From JBNKFV01 sp050290265 (GTDB lineage: Bacteria > Pseudomonadota > Gammaproteobacteria > Pseudomonadales > Cellvibrionaceae), in NCBI GenBank assembly GCA_050290265.1, contig JBNKHI010000008.1, forward strand, positions 26,796 through 90,795: a stretch of DNA of 64,000 nt, in the 5' to 3' direction. Below the pieces are notes generated by a model. It did no database searches, was not told the origin of the DNA, and was given only the letters and a program-made list of their open reading frames with translations. Position numbers and translations under genes: made by a program. Shown in pieces: positions 35,551-43,745 of the stretch (the stretch's first letter is position 1; each line of letters starts with the position of its first letter).

Positions 35551-37113
35551 CTATGATTGGGCGGCAGCTTTTTCACGCAACTCAAATACGTTGCCGCTGG
35601 CGGTAACATAGTCTGGTAACAAGACATCTTCTCCAGTGTAGAGATTGTCCAGTAATAACGAAAACTTCTCCGCAATTAACTTGCGTCGCGGACGGCCATT
35701 AGCCGTCATGCATTGCCGCCAGACAGAGGGGGAAAGGGCTACCCAGGCTTTAACTTGTGCGTAATCAGGCAGTGCTGCATTAGCCTGTTCCAACCACTGG
35801 TTAACGACTCCCGGTGATATCCCGGCAGGCAGTCCAACCAAAGCCATCAAATAAGGCTTAGCATCGCCTAACACAACACACTGCGAAAATAACGGTTTGG
35901 CGCACAAGGCGCTTTCAACCCACTCGGGGCTGACATTTCGACCAAAACTGCTGATAAGAACATTCTTCTTCCGACCCGCAATCTGAACAAAACCATCCTC
36001 ATCCATATACCCCAGATCACCCGTCGCCACAGCACCCTGCTGCCAAGTTTCAGGCTGTCCCAGATACCCGAGATAACTGGCACCCAAAACTTTTATCTCA
36101 CCCTGGTCAATGACAACTTCACAATGATCCAAAGGCTTGCCCGCACTGCCCGGTTTGTCATACTCCGGGGTATTCAGGCTAACGACGGAAGCACACTCTG
36201 AAAGGCCATAGCCCTCATAAACAGGCAAACCTAAATTACGGGCATGAAGGAGCAGTGTTTCCGAAACGCGCGCGCCACCTACAGCAACAAAGCGCATGGT
36301 CGGTGGCTCCCAGCCATGTTCACACGCGGCCACCAATGCCGCCAGTAATTGTGGAATGAGAATAAGAGTATCCGGCTTATGCACCTTTAAGCACTGTAAC
36401 AAAGCCGGCAGATTTAAGCCTGAACTACCGGATAAGCCCCGCTCCGCAGAAGACGCGAAATAAACAGTCCCGCCACTCAATAACGGCGTATAAATACCTG
36501 CTATATTTTCTAACAGGGTAGCAAGTGGCAACATAGAGAAATGTTTTGGTGCTTTAACACCGATACGATCAGCCAAGGATTCTGCGACTAACCACTGCTG
36601 CTCCGTACTGATACAAACTCCTTTAGGGTCGCCGGTTGAGCCAGAGGTAAATGTGATTTTCTGCGTATGTGGCGGCAAAGCATCAGACCTAGCCTCTACA
36701 GTCGCTAATCGCCAGGCGTGCCAGGGTTGAGCGAAGGCAAGGGGCTCCGCACCAAACTGGCATAAATCAAGACTCTCCTCAACGCTCGATGCATCACCAG
36801 CATGGAGTAGCAAATCTGCCCCACTGGCCCGCAAACAGTGCTGTGTTTGCGCAGCTGTAAAAAACTCAGGTAAAGGAAGAGCAACAATATCAGCAGCTTG
36901 GCACGCGAGATCCAAAACAGCCCAGGCAACGCTATTGTCAGCTTGAAATGCGACCACCTTGGCACTTAAACGCGTCAATTCTTCAGCTTGCTGCGCGACA
37001 CTTTTCAATAATTCGGCATAAGTCAGGGACTCTTTGGCATCCACCAACGCCAAGTGATCATCTGATACAAGCTCAGTCAGAAAAGCTAAACGAGATAACA
37101 GCGAAGTAGTCAT
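35551..37113 (-). CDS. AMP-dependent acyl/aryl-CoA synthetase-type ligase
   Basis: 520 residues of the ANL superfamily. Motifs in order: TFTSGSTGDPKGV (A3, about 155-167), YEGYGLSECAS (A5), TGDLGYMDEDGFVQIAGRKK (A7/A8 hinge) and a C-terminal NGRPRRKLI with the catalytic Lys. It activates a carboxylate as acyl-AMP, probably passing it to CoA or another acceptor. The substrate is unknown; a fatty acid would fit the context. The start at 37113 lies 2 bases after the T-hemolysin stop, implying translational coupling. Confidence 0.88.
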   Translation of the reverse strand: MTTSLLSRLAFLTELVSDDHLALVDAKESLTYAELLKSVAQQAEELTRLSAKVVAFQADNSVAWAVLDLACQAADIVALPLPEFFTAAQTQHCLRASGADLLLHAGDASSVEESLDLCQFGAEPLAFAQPWHAWRLATVEARSDALPPHTQKITFTSGSTGDPKGVCISTEQQWLVAESLADRIGVKAPKHFSMLPLATLLENIAGIYTPLLSGGTVYFASSAERGLSGSSGLNLPALLQCLKVHKPDTLILIPQLLAALVAACEHGWEPPTMRFVAVGGARVSETLLLHARNLGLPVYEGYGLSECASVVSLNTPEYDKPGSAGKPLDHCEVVIDQGEIKVLGASYLGYLGQPETWQQGAVATGDLGYMDEDGFVQIAGRKKNVLISSFGRNVSPEWVESALCAKPLFSQCVVLGDAKPYLMALVGLPAGISPGVVNQWLEQANAALPDYAQVKAWVALSPSVWRQCMTANGRPRRKLIAEKFSLLLDNLYTGEDVLLPDYVTASGNVFELREKAAAQS

Positions 37114-37115
37114 AC

Positions 37116-37835
37116 CTAAACACCACACACTCGACGGTGGTCGCGCAAGGACTGCGCCAACTGTGCGCAGGCCGGCGCATGCTTTTCCAGCATAGCGGCA
37201 ATTAGCGGCCGCTGACTCGCCTGCGCCAGAGCGTTACGCAGATCTAAAGCCATTACTTGAGGATGAGTATCGTAGTAGCGACCCCACTGATCAACCCCGC
37301 CGGCTAAGCGGCTTGGGTCAGCCTCATTGAGCACGATGGGCTCACAATTCAATCGTTCTACTAATTTTTTCACTTGTGGTGTACCGGTAAATGCCAACCA
37401 GCGATAGCCCGCAGCTTCAAGTGATGCCGCCATGATTAGGAACAAAATTGGGCTGGAACCCGCTCGCTCTGAAACAAGGTTGCCGACTTCAACAACCGCA
37501 TTACGGCTCACCGGCTGCGCCATTAGTTCAGCCATTTCCTGCTCAATAGGTCGAGTTAGATACTGCTCCAGGAAGAACTCGCCACAAGAACCAGGTTTTA
37601 GCCCCAATGCCGCAATAGATTGTTCAGAACTGGACATACTGAGTAAAAGAGGCAGGAAAACCGACAATTCAGCAGCGTAGGTAGCTCTGTACTTGTCACG
37701 AATAAAGGTTTCAACCCCATCCCGCGCAATACTACGCGGACTGTGCAGGCTAAAGCCTATGGATTGGGCGCCAACTGCGGCTTCACAGTAGGTAACGGAC
37801 TTTGACGCTGCTGTCGGAACTGCTTGAGTTTGCAT
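37116..37835 (-). CDS. T-hemolysin (thermostable hemolysin) family protein
   Basis: 239 residues. It matches the family named after Vibrio thermostable hemolysin: RDGVETFIRDKYRATYAAEL (about 38-57), FLPLLL, AALGLKPGS, FFLEQYLTRPIE (about 87-98), VVEVGNLVSERAG (114-126) and LAFTGTPQVKKL. No signal peptide is visible, so a secreted toxin is unlikely. The alternation and length recall acyltransferase-like (GNAT/autoinducer-synthase) folds, an inference only. First gene of a five-gene operon. The start at 37835 is supported by GGAG 8 bases upstream and lies in one arm of an 11-bp inverted repeat. Confidence 0.85.
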   Translation of the reverse strand: MQTQAVPTAASKSVTYCEAAVGAQSIGFSLHSPRSIARDGVETFIRDKYRATYAAELSVFLPLLLSMSSSEQSIAALGLKPGSCGEFFLEQYLTRPIEQEMAELMAQPVSRNAVVEVGNLVSERAGSSPILFLIMAASLEAAGYRWLAFTGTPQVKKLVERLNCEPIVLNEADPSRLAGGVDQWGRYYDTHPQVMALDLRNALAQASQRPLIAAMLEKHAPACAQLAQSLRDHRRVCGV

Positions 37836-37870
37836 AGGGGTTCTCCAAACTTCTCTCAACCTATGCAAAC
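37828..37870. promoter_or_regulatory. 11-bp perfect inverted repeat spanning the T-hemolysin start codon
   Basis: GTTTGCATAGG (37828-37838) and CCTATGCAAAC (37860-37870) are perfect complements separated by 21 bases. On the minus strand the downstream arm contains the ATG start and the loop contains the GGAG ribosome site. If fully transcribed, the hairpin would hide the start codon. As DNA it could be an operator. Confidence 0.55.
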
Positions 37871-37912
37871 AGAGTACCCAGCGATTCTTAACAGAATCTT
37901 AAGAACCTTAAG
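37871..37912 (-). promoter_or_regulatory. Promoter region of the T-hemolysin operon with three CTTAAG-type hexamers
   Basis: On the minus strand CTTAAG (37912-37907), GTT, CTTAAG (37903-37898), five bases, GTTAAG (37892-37887), then a possible -10 TACTCT (37876-37871). The second and third hexamers have the 11-base period of a PmrA/QseB-type box; the first two have a 9-base period. The position of the second hexamer relative to the -10 equals that of the proximal hexamer at the 29041-29084 promoter (21 bases). Confidence 0.5.
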
Positions 37913-37962
37913 ATTTCATTCAACCCCTTGGATGCCAGCAGACCAAATCCCTGTTTGTTGCG

Positions 37963-38349
37963 CTAGATCACAGTTTCCGAGGTGACACAATCAAGCATTC
38001 GACTAAGGAAATTGTACGTGGTGGGCGATAACATTTCTGGTTTACGGAAATTAAACACCAAACCCAAACGGTAGTGATCCTCAGTAAAATGACAATATGC
38101 GACGAATGCATCCGCATTCTCCAGCCATTGGCCGCGAAAAGCGATATCCAACTTAACATCTTCGCCAACGGGTAATTTATCCAAAGTCTCAACACCAAAA
38201 CCCGTAGCAGATATATCAACGACAGTGCATTCGCCACCACCGGCCTCAACCTTTAGCAAGTCGGACTTCAGTCGACAACTAACCCACCGCTCTAGATTAC
38301 TGAGCCGACAATCCTCTCGCCGCTCGTTAACAACGACTAACCGATTCAT
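37963..38349 (-). CDS. PilZ-domain protein
   Basis: 128 residues, a single PilZ domain. The c-di-GMP-binding signatures are NERREDCRLSN near the N terminus (a variant RxxxR with RREDCR) and VDISATGFGVET (D/NxSxxG, about 50-61). It should bind cyclic di-GMP and act on motility, adhesion or polysaccharide through a partner. Start taken at the ATG at 38349, because the longer frame adds 20 residues without a ribosome site. It is a single gene with no partner nearby; the only diguanylate cyclase in the window is at 7-8 kb. Confidence 0.8.
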   Translation of the reverse strand: MNRLVVVNERREDCRLSNLERWVSCRLKSDLLKVEAGGGECTVVDISATGFGVETLDKLPVGEDVKLDIAFRGQWLENADAFVAYCHFTEDHYRLGLVFNFRKPEMLSPTTYNFLSRMLDCVTSETVI

Positions 38350-38520
38350 TATTCTAAGAAATCCCTTACCGATAAATCTATATATGACGCAGGAAACTGA
38401 CAAACGCAACGCAGCTCCAACCGTTTACAGAAATCAGTCTAGACGGGATATATTGCACAAATATTGCGCGCACAGCTGAGGCTAGCAGTGTTATTTGGGG
38501 AGCATGAAAAAGCCACAAAC

Positions 38521-38544
38521 AAAAACGCCAACATAACGTTGGCG
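38521..38544 (-). terminator. Rho-independent terminator after the CBS-domain gene
   Basis: The stem CGCCAAC/GTTGGCG with a 5-base loop is followed on the minus strand by TTTTTGTTTG. It lies 31 bases after the CBS gene stop. Confidence 0.85.
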
Positions 38545-38574
38545 CCGTACTCGTTTAGAAAATAAAAACGCTAC

Positions 38575-39150
38575 TTAATGGGCATTACTGACAACATTCA
38601 CCACCTCGTTAAATGTTTTTGGCACCAGCTCAATAGGAATTGAAACCCCTAACTTGTGCGCTATATCCTGGGCAGAAAAATAACCGATCAAACTGTTATC
38701 AGTACCATCCAACACTAACAGATACGGCTTGGACGCTTGCTGCAAGGTTTGCACGACCTCGCCAACAGTTACGCGCGTACTGGCAGTATAAGAAATGCAT
38801 GACAGGCCGCTCACTGGCGTCATTAGGTCTCGCAACACCAATTCATTTCGCAGCAAGCCTAAACGCGCAGCAACAGTCAGCACTTTCACGCTTTCCAGAT
38901 CAGCCAACGAAACCAGCCCGACAACAGCACCTTGCTTATCGACAACGACAGCCGTCAAACGGTTAGTTTCGGTCAAAATGGTGCGTGCTAACTCAATGGC
39001 CAAGCCCGCCTTAAGCTTTAGCCCTTTATCCTGACCAGCTTCTTTTAGCACATAGGAGGCAGGGCTTTGCAGGTCCATGTCTTGTAAATTCTTGGGCTGC
39101 AACTGTGGATCAGAAAAAGCCGTAACATTAACTAATTTTGAAATACGCAT
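38575..39150 (-). CDS. CBS-domain pair protein
   Basis: 191 residues made almost only of two CBS motifs: the first around ARTILTETNRLTAVVVDKQGAV (about 54-75), with GLVSLADLESV, and the second around VGEVVQTLQQASKPYLLVLDG (about 128-148), with GYFSAQDIAHKLG. CBS pairs bind adenosyl ligands such as AMP, ATP or SAM and regulate a partner. No catalytic or membrane domain is fused. It follows the small membrane protein gene by 46 bases and ends at a good terminator. Confidence 0.85.
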   Translation of the reverse strand: MRISKLVNVTAFSDPQLQPKNLQDMDLQSPASYVLKEAGQDKGLKLKAGLAIELARTILTETNRLTAVVVDKQGAVVGLVSLADLESVKVLTVAARLGLLRNELVLRDLMTPVSGLSCISYTASTRVTVGEVVQTLQQASKPYLLVLDGTDNSLIGYFSAQDIAHKLGVSIPIELVPKTFNEVVNVVSNAH

Positions 39151-39196
39151 AGGAAATTACCTTTCATAAATAAACGTAAAGAAACTTGACGAAAAC

Positions 39197-39541
39197 TTAG
39201 AAGGTTAATTTTGGTGGCGCGCGGACCTGAAAGGAGAAGTAAAAAAGTGAAAAACATAAGGCAATGCCGAAGGCATAGGTTGTAGAAAACGTAGAGAAAT
39301 CAAAGTCGATAGCATAATCGACTAGCACACCGCTATCATCATCGGGAAGGTCAGCCGATGCAACAAAGCCATCACCGAGAACAGTTTCCCCGGCACTAGC
39401 GGACATGCCACGCAGGTTATCGGCTTCATAAGCAGCAGCAATGCCGAAACAAAGTACTGCCGTGATTGCCAATACCACCCCGCTCAAGCTTAACGATTGC
39501 TTGATACGCAGTGACAAATTAGACAAACACAATGAATACAT
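39197..39541 (-). CDS. Small membrane protein of unknown function
   Basis: 114 residues: a hydrophobic helix (LSGVVLAITAVLCFGIAAAY, about 19-38), an acidic exported loop (ASADLPDDDSGVLVDYAIDFD) and a second hydrophobic stretch (TYAFGIALCFSLFYFSF, about 87-103), with a short basic tail. GGTGTGAG directly before the ATG supports the start. No family recognised. Probably in operon with the CBS gene. A tandem 8-bp repeat lies 9 bases upstream. Confidence 0.6.
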   Translation of the reverse strand: MYSLCLSNLSLRIKQSLSLSGVVLAITAVLCFGIAAAYEADNLRGMSASAGETVLGDGFVASADLPDDDSGVLVDYAIDFDFSTFSTTYAFGIALCFSLFYFSFQVRAPPKLTF

Positions 39542-39549
39542 CTCACACC

Positions 39550-39569
39550 TACGGTACTACATACGGTAC
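39550..39569. repeat. Tandem 8-bp direct repeat TACGGTAC
   Basis: TACGGTAC occurs at 39550-39557 and again at 39562-39569, a 12-base period, immediately upstream of the 39541 start. It may be a regulator half-site pair; the gene's ribosome site lies between it and the start. Confidence 0.5.
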
Positions 39570-39679
39570 AACAAATGATTGGCCAGCTATAACCATAGAC
39601 AATTTATAGCACGCCATTAGTTAAACAGATAGCACGCTATAAACAAAGTTCCATTTTATTTTAAGGATATAACTAACCA

Positions 39680-40177
39680 CTAATAACTCAGGGTCATCAC
39701 ATCCACGGGTTGACCATTTAACGTATGCTGGCGCAGACATCGCCAACCGCGAGACTCATAAAAACCACGTTGATCGTGGGTGAATAGAAATAATTTGGGC
39801 AAGGCAAGTTTATAGCCATGGGACACGGCAAAATCCACCAACTGCGAACCAATACCCTTACGCCGCAGCTCCGGTTGCACATATAAATTGGCAAGCCAGG
39901 GAGTAGAAACACCTACTGAGCTGAAGCGGTAAGTTACCAGGCTGACGCAGCCAACGGGCGGTGATATATCTGCACTACCGGATGCACTAAGGCGCTCCCA
40001 AAAAGCGACAAACGTGATGGGCAGCGCACCTAAAGATAAATGCTGCTCGAGCTTTTCCCTACGCTTTTCAAGTGTTCCACTGGAGCTATAGAGCCGCCAC
40101 TGGGCTTGCTGCCATTCGGCAATCACCGGCAACCACTGGGGCTGCTTGATCAACGGCACAATGCGTAAATGTTCCAT
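39680..40177 (-). CDS. GNAT-family N-acetyltransferase
   Basis: 165 residues from the ATG at 40177 (MEHLRIVPLIKQPQWLPVIAEW). The acetyl-CoA motif is ANLYVQPELRRKGIGSQLVD (R-R-K-G-I-G, near residue 100), followed by LFLFTHDQRGFYESRGW. It resembles small-molecule or antibiotic-modifying GNATs, but the substrate cannot be told. It stands between the 39541 gene and lipA; the gap to lipA is short on the same strand. Confidence 0.83.
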   Translation of the reverse strand: MEHLRIVPLIKQPQWLPVIAEWQQAQWRLYSSSGTLEKRREKLEQHLSLGALPITFVAFWERLSASGSADISPPVGCVSLVTYRFSSVGVSTPWLANLYVQPELRRKGIGSQLVDFAVSHGYKLALPKLFLFTHDQRGFYESRGWRCLRQHTLNGQPVDVMTLSY

Positions 40178-40269
40178 AACAGGCCAGCCTGTGCCACAAA
40201 CCTCGGCAATCAACAATTAGCGACAAAAAAATTTGTTAACATCAACTAAATGCTATTTACACCGCCAGG

Positions 40270-41253
40270 TTATTTAACCATTTCCCCGTGCGCCTGCTTA
40301 TCGGCGTGATAGGAGGAACGCACCAAGGGACCACAAGCTGCGTGAGTGAAGCCTATTTCGTTTGCAAAAGCGGTATACTCGTCAAACTCTGCAGGCGTCA
40401 CATAACGACGAACAGGTAAGTGATCTTTCGACGGCTGCAGATACTGACCAATAGTTAACATATCGATATCGTGAGCACGCATATCGCGCATGGTGTCGAA
40501 AATCTCTTCTTTAGTCTCACCCAAACCCACCATTAAACCGGACTTAGTTAAAACGTCAGGTCGGCGCTTTTTATATTCCTGCAATAACTTTAGCGACCAC
40601 TTATAGTTAGCGCCAGGGCGCGATTCACGGTACAAACGCGGCACTGTTTCAAGATTATGGTTGAAAACATCCGGCGCTTCCTGAGCAAGAATATCCAGGG
40701 CTACATCCATGCGTCCACGAAAATCCGGGGTCAAAATTTCCACCTGTAAACTGGGCAATAAAAGACGCGATTCGCGAATACAATCGGCAAAGTGCTGCGC
40801 TCCACCATCACGCAGATCATCACGATCCACAGACGTAATAACCACATACTTTAAACGCATTTCGGCAATAGCTTGAGCCAGATGTAACGGCTCGTTAGCA
40901 TCCAATGGATTAGGCTTACCATGTCCAACATCGCAAAAAGGGCAGCGGCGTGTACAGATGTCACCCATAATCATAAATGTCGCGGTACCACCGGAAAAAC
41001 ACTCTGACAGATTCGGACAGGATGCCTCTTCACACACACTCGACAAACCATTTTTGCGCAGAATTTTTTTGATGCGATCCACATCCGGTGAAGCTGGAAT
41101 ACGCACACGAATCCAGTCCGGTTTGCGTTCAAGATTATCGGTTGCAATCACTTTGACGGGGATCCGCTCTACTTTGTCAGCATCGCGAAGCTTTTCCCCT
41201 TGTTTGTGTCTAACGGTGCGCTTTACTGGCACGATTTCCGGTTGGTCAGCCAT
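40270..41253 (-). CDS. lipA: Lipoyl synthase
   Basis: 327 residues, radical-SAM enzyme. Auxiliary cluster motif CEEASCPNLSEC and the SAM-cluster motif CTRRCPFC are both intact, with the C-terminal RSSYHAD (cluster-ligating Ser). It inserts two sulfurs into protein-bound octanoyl groups. I start it at the ATG at 41253 (MADQPEIVPV) with GAGA upstream; longer frames would run into lipB. LipB, encoded just before it, supplies the octanoyl groups. Confidence 0.97.
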   Translation of the reverse strand: MADQPEIVPVKRTVRHKQGEKLRDADKVERIPVKVIATDNLERKPDWIRVRIPASPDVDRIKKILRKNGLSSVCEEASCPNLSECFSGGTATFMIMGDICTRRCPFCDVGHGKPNPLDANEPLHLAQAIAEMRLKYVVITSVDRDDLRDGGAQHFADCIRESRLLLPSLQVEILTPDFRGRMDVALDILAQEAPDVFNHNLETVPRLYRESRPGANYKWSLKLLQEYKKRRPDVLTKSGLMVGLGETKEEIFDTMRDMRAHDIDMLTIGQYLQPSKDHLPVRRYVTPAEFDEYTAFANEIGFTHAACGPLVRSSYHADKQAHGEMVK

Positions 41254-41326
41254 AGTACTTCTCTTCAAATTCTCATCAATGTAATGCTGCAATCGTCGCA
41301 GCAGTCGAATCCCGCCTCGCTGCGCT

Positions 41327-42034
41327 CTAGCCGGGCTGAACCCACGGTTCTGTTGTATGTTCCAAATCGTTATACCCAAGTCGCTGGGCAAAAATATTCG
41401 CAAAGACTTGCTCGACTGAACTCATGTCTTTTGTTGTCGACTCCTCTAGACTCGCCATCTGAGTCATGGACATGCCGGCATAACCACAAGGGTTAATCCG
41501 CTGAAAAGGTTCGAGGTCCATATTCACATTCAATGCGACGCCGTGAAAACTGCAGCCTCGTCGAATACGCAACCCTAAAGATGCAATTTTTCCATACCCG
41601 CCAGCTAAGCTCGCTTGGTCAACATAGACCCCGGGCGCATCAGGCTTTGCATAAGCCGCGATCCCAAAATGGCTCAGCAGGGCCACGATAGTATTCTCAA
41701 TCTGTGTCACCAAATCGCGAACGCCGACTTTGGCACGCTTAATATTAATCAACGGGTAAGCTACCAATTGCCCCGGCCCGTGATAGGTAACCTGTCCACC
41801 CCGGTCTACCTGAACAACCGGAATATCGCCAGGCATGAGCAAATGCTCTGCCTTTCCAGCCTGACCTTGCGTAAATACCGGCGGGTGCTGGACCAACCAG
41901 AGCTCGTCGTCACAACTGTCATCACGCGTATCCGTGAATGCCGTCATAGCACGCCAAACGCCTTCGTACGGACTTTCGCCCAAGTGTCGAACCCGCAAAT
42001 GGCCAAGTGTTTTCAGAGTATCTTGGTCAGCCAT
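41327..42034 (-). CDS. lipB: Octanoyltransferase LipB
   Basis: 235 residues. Motifs: RGGQVTYHGPGQLVAYPLI (about 78-96), GVYVDQASLAGGYGKIASLG with the catalytic Lys, and HGVALNVNMDL; Cys in INPCGYAGM (about 178). It moves octanoyl from ACP to lipoyl domains and LipA then adds sulfur. It begins 6 bases after the DUF493 gene and is followed by lipA. Confidence 0.96.
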   Translation of the reverse strand: MADQDTLKTLGHLRVRHLGESPYEGVWRAMTAFTDTRDDSCDDELWLVQHPPVFTQGQAGKAEHLLMPGDIPVVQVDRGGQVTYHGPGQLVAYPLINIKRAKVGVRDLVTQIENTIVALLSHFGIAAYAKPDAPGVYVDQASLAGGYGKIASLGLRIRRGCSFHGVALNVNMDLEPFQRINPCGYAGMSMTQMASLEESTTKDMSSVEQVFANIFAQRLGYNDLEHTTEPWVQPG

Positions 42035-42040
42035 TAGTTA

Positions 42041-42313
42041 CTACAACACCATCTTTACGGCATTGCTGGCTTTTAGATCGTCAAAAATCGCCTGTAATTG
42101 AGGCTCACCCGTCGCGGTAATATAGACGGTGATTGACTGAAAGCGCCCTTTTGAGCTGTCTCTAATGGTAAGACGAGCCTCATCAAAGCCCGGCGCATGC
42201 CGCTGAAACACATCAATAACCAATGTATGCAGCTCATGCCCGGCATCGCCCATCACCTTTACCGGGTAGTCGGGGCAGGGAAATTCAATTTTAGGGGGTT
42301 GCTCTTCGGCCAT
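42041..42313 (-). CDS. ybeD: DUF493 family protein (YbeD-like)
   Basis: 90 residues. FPCPDYPVKVMG and the C-terminal AVKMVL are family hallmarks of the small ferredoxin-like/ACT-like DUF493 fold. Function not established; in gammaproteobacteria it is nearly always between dacA and lipB, as here. Confidence 0.93.
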   Translation of the reverse strand: MAEEQPPKIEFPCPDYPVKVMGDAGHELHTLVIDVFQRHAPGFDEARLTIRDSSKGRFQSITVYITATGEPQLQAIFDDLKASNAVKMVL

Positions 42314-42420
42314 GGAACACTTCGCAGAAAGGAATTAAACACACCACCCCGATCAATAATTGTGCAATCGAGGCATAAAACGAGCGAAATTGTACCAATT
42401 TTCAGTATGAAACGGTAGAA

Positions 42421-42450
42421 CAGAAAACAGCCTTTAACTGGAAAGGCTGT
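42421..42450 (-). terminator. Rho-independent terminator after dacA
   Basis: The 9-bp stem ACAGCCTTT/AAAGGCTGT with a 6-base loop is followed on the minus strand by TTTCTG. It separates dacA from the ybeD-lipB-lipA operon. Confidence 0.8.
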
Positions 42451-42527
42451 CTTCATATCACTGCGCAGTTACAGAACTGGCACTATGGCGCTCACGGCAA
42501 CGGGACAATCAACAATACACTGAATAT

Positions 42528-43676
42528 TTATGCAAAAAAGCCAATAAAAAATAGTTTGATATCATCCCAGATTCGGGCAAAAAAGCCTGCTTCAGCAACA
42601 TTTTCCTGCGCCAGTAACGGCACATCTAACAACACTTCACCATCCAGTTCCACCGTTAGATTACCCAGCTCTTGACCTACGCTGACGGGCGCTTTGATCA
42701 CCTGATCAACATGTAATTGCGCTTGCAATGAGTCTTCGGAGCCACGCGGGATCGTTAAATAAACAGCATCACCGGCGGAAAGATTAACCTCCTGCGCCAA
42801 TCCACCCCACACCCGCGGCGTACTCAGCACCTGATTTTCCGCATACAATTGATGGGTGGTGTAATAGCGAAATCCATAAGCCAGCAACTTTTGTGACTCA
42901 GATGCACGAGACTCATCTGACTTGGTACCCATCACCACCGAGATTAGACGCATGCCATTTTTTTTCGCTGATGACACCAGGCAGTAACCAGCAGCTTCGG
43001 TGTGGCCCGTCTTCAAACCGTCTACACTTTTATCGCGAAATAACAACTTATTCCGGTTGGGCTGATTAATACCGTTGTATTTAAAATACTTTTCTGAATA
43101 AAGAGAGTAGTGGTCAGGAAAGTCACGAATCAGCGCACGCGCTAACAGCGACAAATCACGCGCGGTCGTTACATGCCCGTCAGCCGGCCAACCCGTGGCA
43201 TTTTTATACGTAGTATGCGTCATCCCCAACAACTGTGCCTGTTGGTTCATGACGTCTGCAAAGGCAGACTCGCTACCGGCGACATACTCGGCCAACGCTA
43301 CGCTGGCGTCGTTGCCCGACTGGATGATAACGCCGCGCAAAAGGTCTTCCACGGGCACCTTGGTCCCCTCACGTACAAACATTTTCGAGCCACCCATCTG
43401 CCAGGCTTTTACGCTGATAGGCACTTCGTCCGTAGCCTTGATACGACCACTGTCAATCTCGTGAGAAACGATATAACTGGTCATCATTTTAGTCAGACTG
43501 GCTGGCGGCAATTGTTCATCCGCGTTTTCTTCAACCAGTACTTTACCAGTATCTGCATCGATCAAAATATAAGCCGAAGCTGCCAATTGCGGCGGCGCCG
43601 GAATAATGACAGCAAAAGCGGAGAGACTATAAATAGAGCTAATCAGAAGGCCGAGGTAAATCTTAAATTTATGCAT
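42528..43676 (-). CDS. dacA: D-alanyl-D-alanine carboxypeptidase (PBP5/6 family)
   Basis: 382 residues. N-terminal signal peptide (SSIYSLSAFAV), catalytic SLTKMM (S-x-x-K, about residues 60-65), SGNDAS (SxN) and KTGHTE (KTG). The C-terminal amphipathic helix (FFARIWDDIKLFFIGFF) anchors it to the outer face of the inner membrane. It trims the terminal D-Ala from peptidoglycan stem peptides and influences cell shape. Part of the elongation cluster, after rlpA. Confidence 0.96.
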   Translation of the reverse strand: MHKFKIYLGLLISSIYSLSAFAVIIPAPPQLAASAYILIDADTGKVLVEENADEQLPPASLTKMMTSYIVSHEIDSGRIKATDEVPISVKAWQMGGSKMFVREGTKVPVEDLLRGVIIQSGNDASVALAEYVAGSESAFADVMNQQAQLLGMTHTTYKNATGWPADGHVTTARDLSLLARALIRDFPDHYSLYSEKYFKYNGINQPNRNKLLFRDKSVDGLKTGHTEAAGYCLVSSAKKNGMRLISVVMGTKSDESRASESQKLLAYGFRYYTTHQLYAENQVLSTPRVWGGLAQEVNLSAGDAVYLTIPRGSEDSLQAQLHVDQVIKAPVSVGQELGNLTVELDGEVLLDVPLLAQENVAEAGFFARIWDDIKLFFIGFFA

Positions 43677-43745
43677 AATAAGTTGTTTGCTTGTTCGTCA
43701 GTTCAGTGAATGAAGAATTGCCACAGCGGGCAGATAAACACGCGC

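Noticed and set aside
37116..37835. Calling the T-hemolysin protein a secreted toxin
   Set aside because: No signal peptide or secretion partner; the operon is enzymatic. The name reflects the first family member only.
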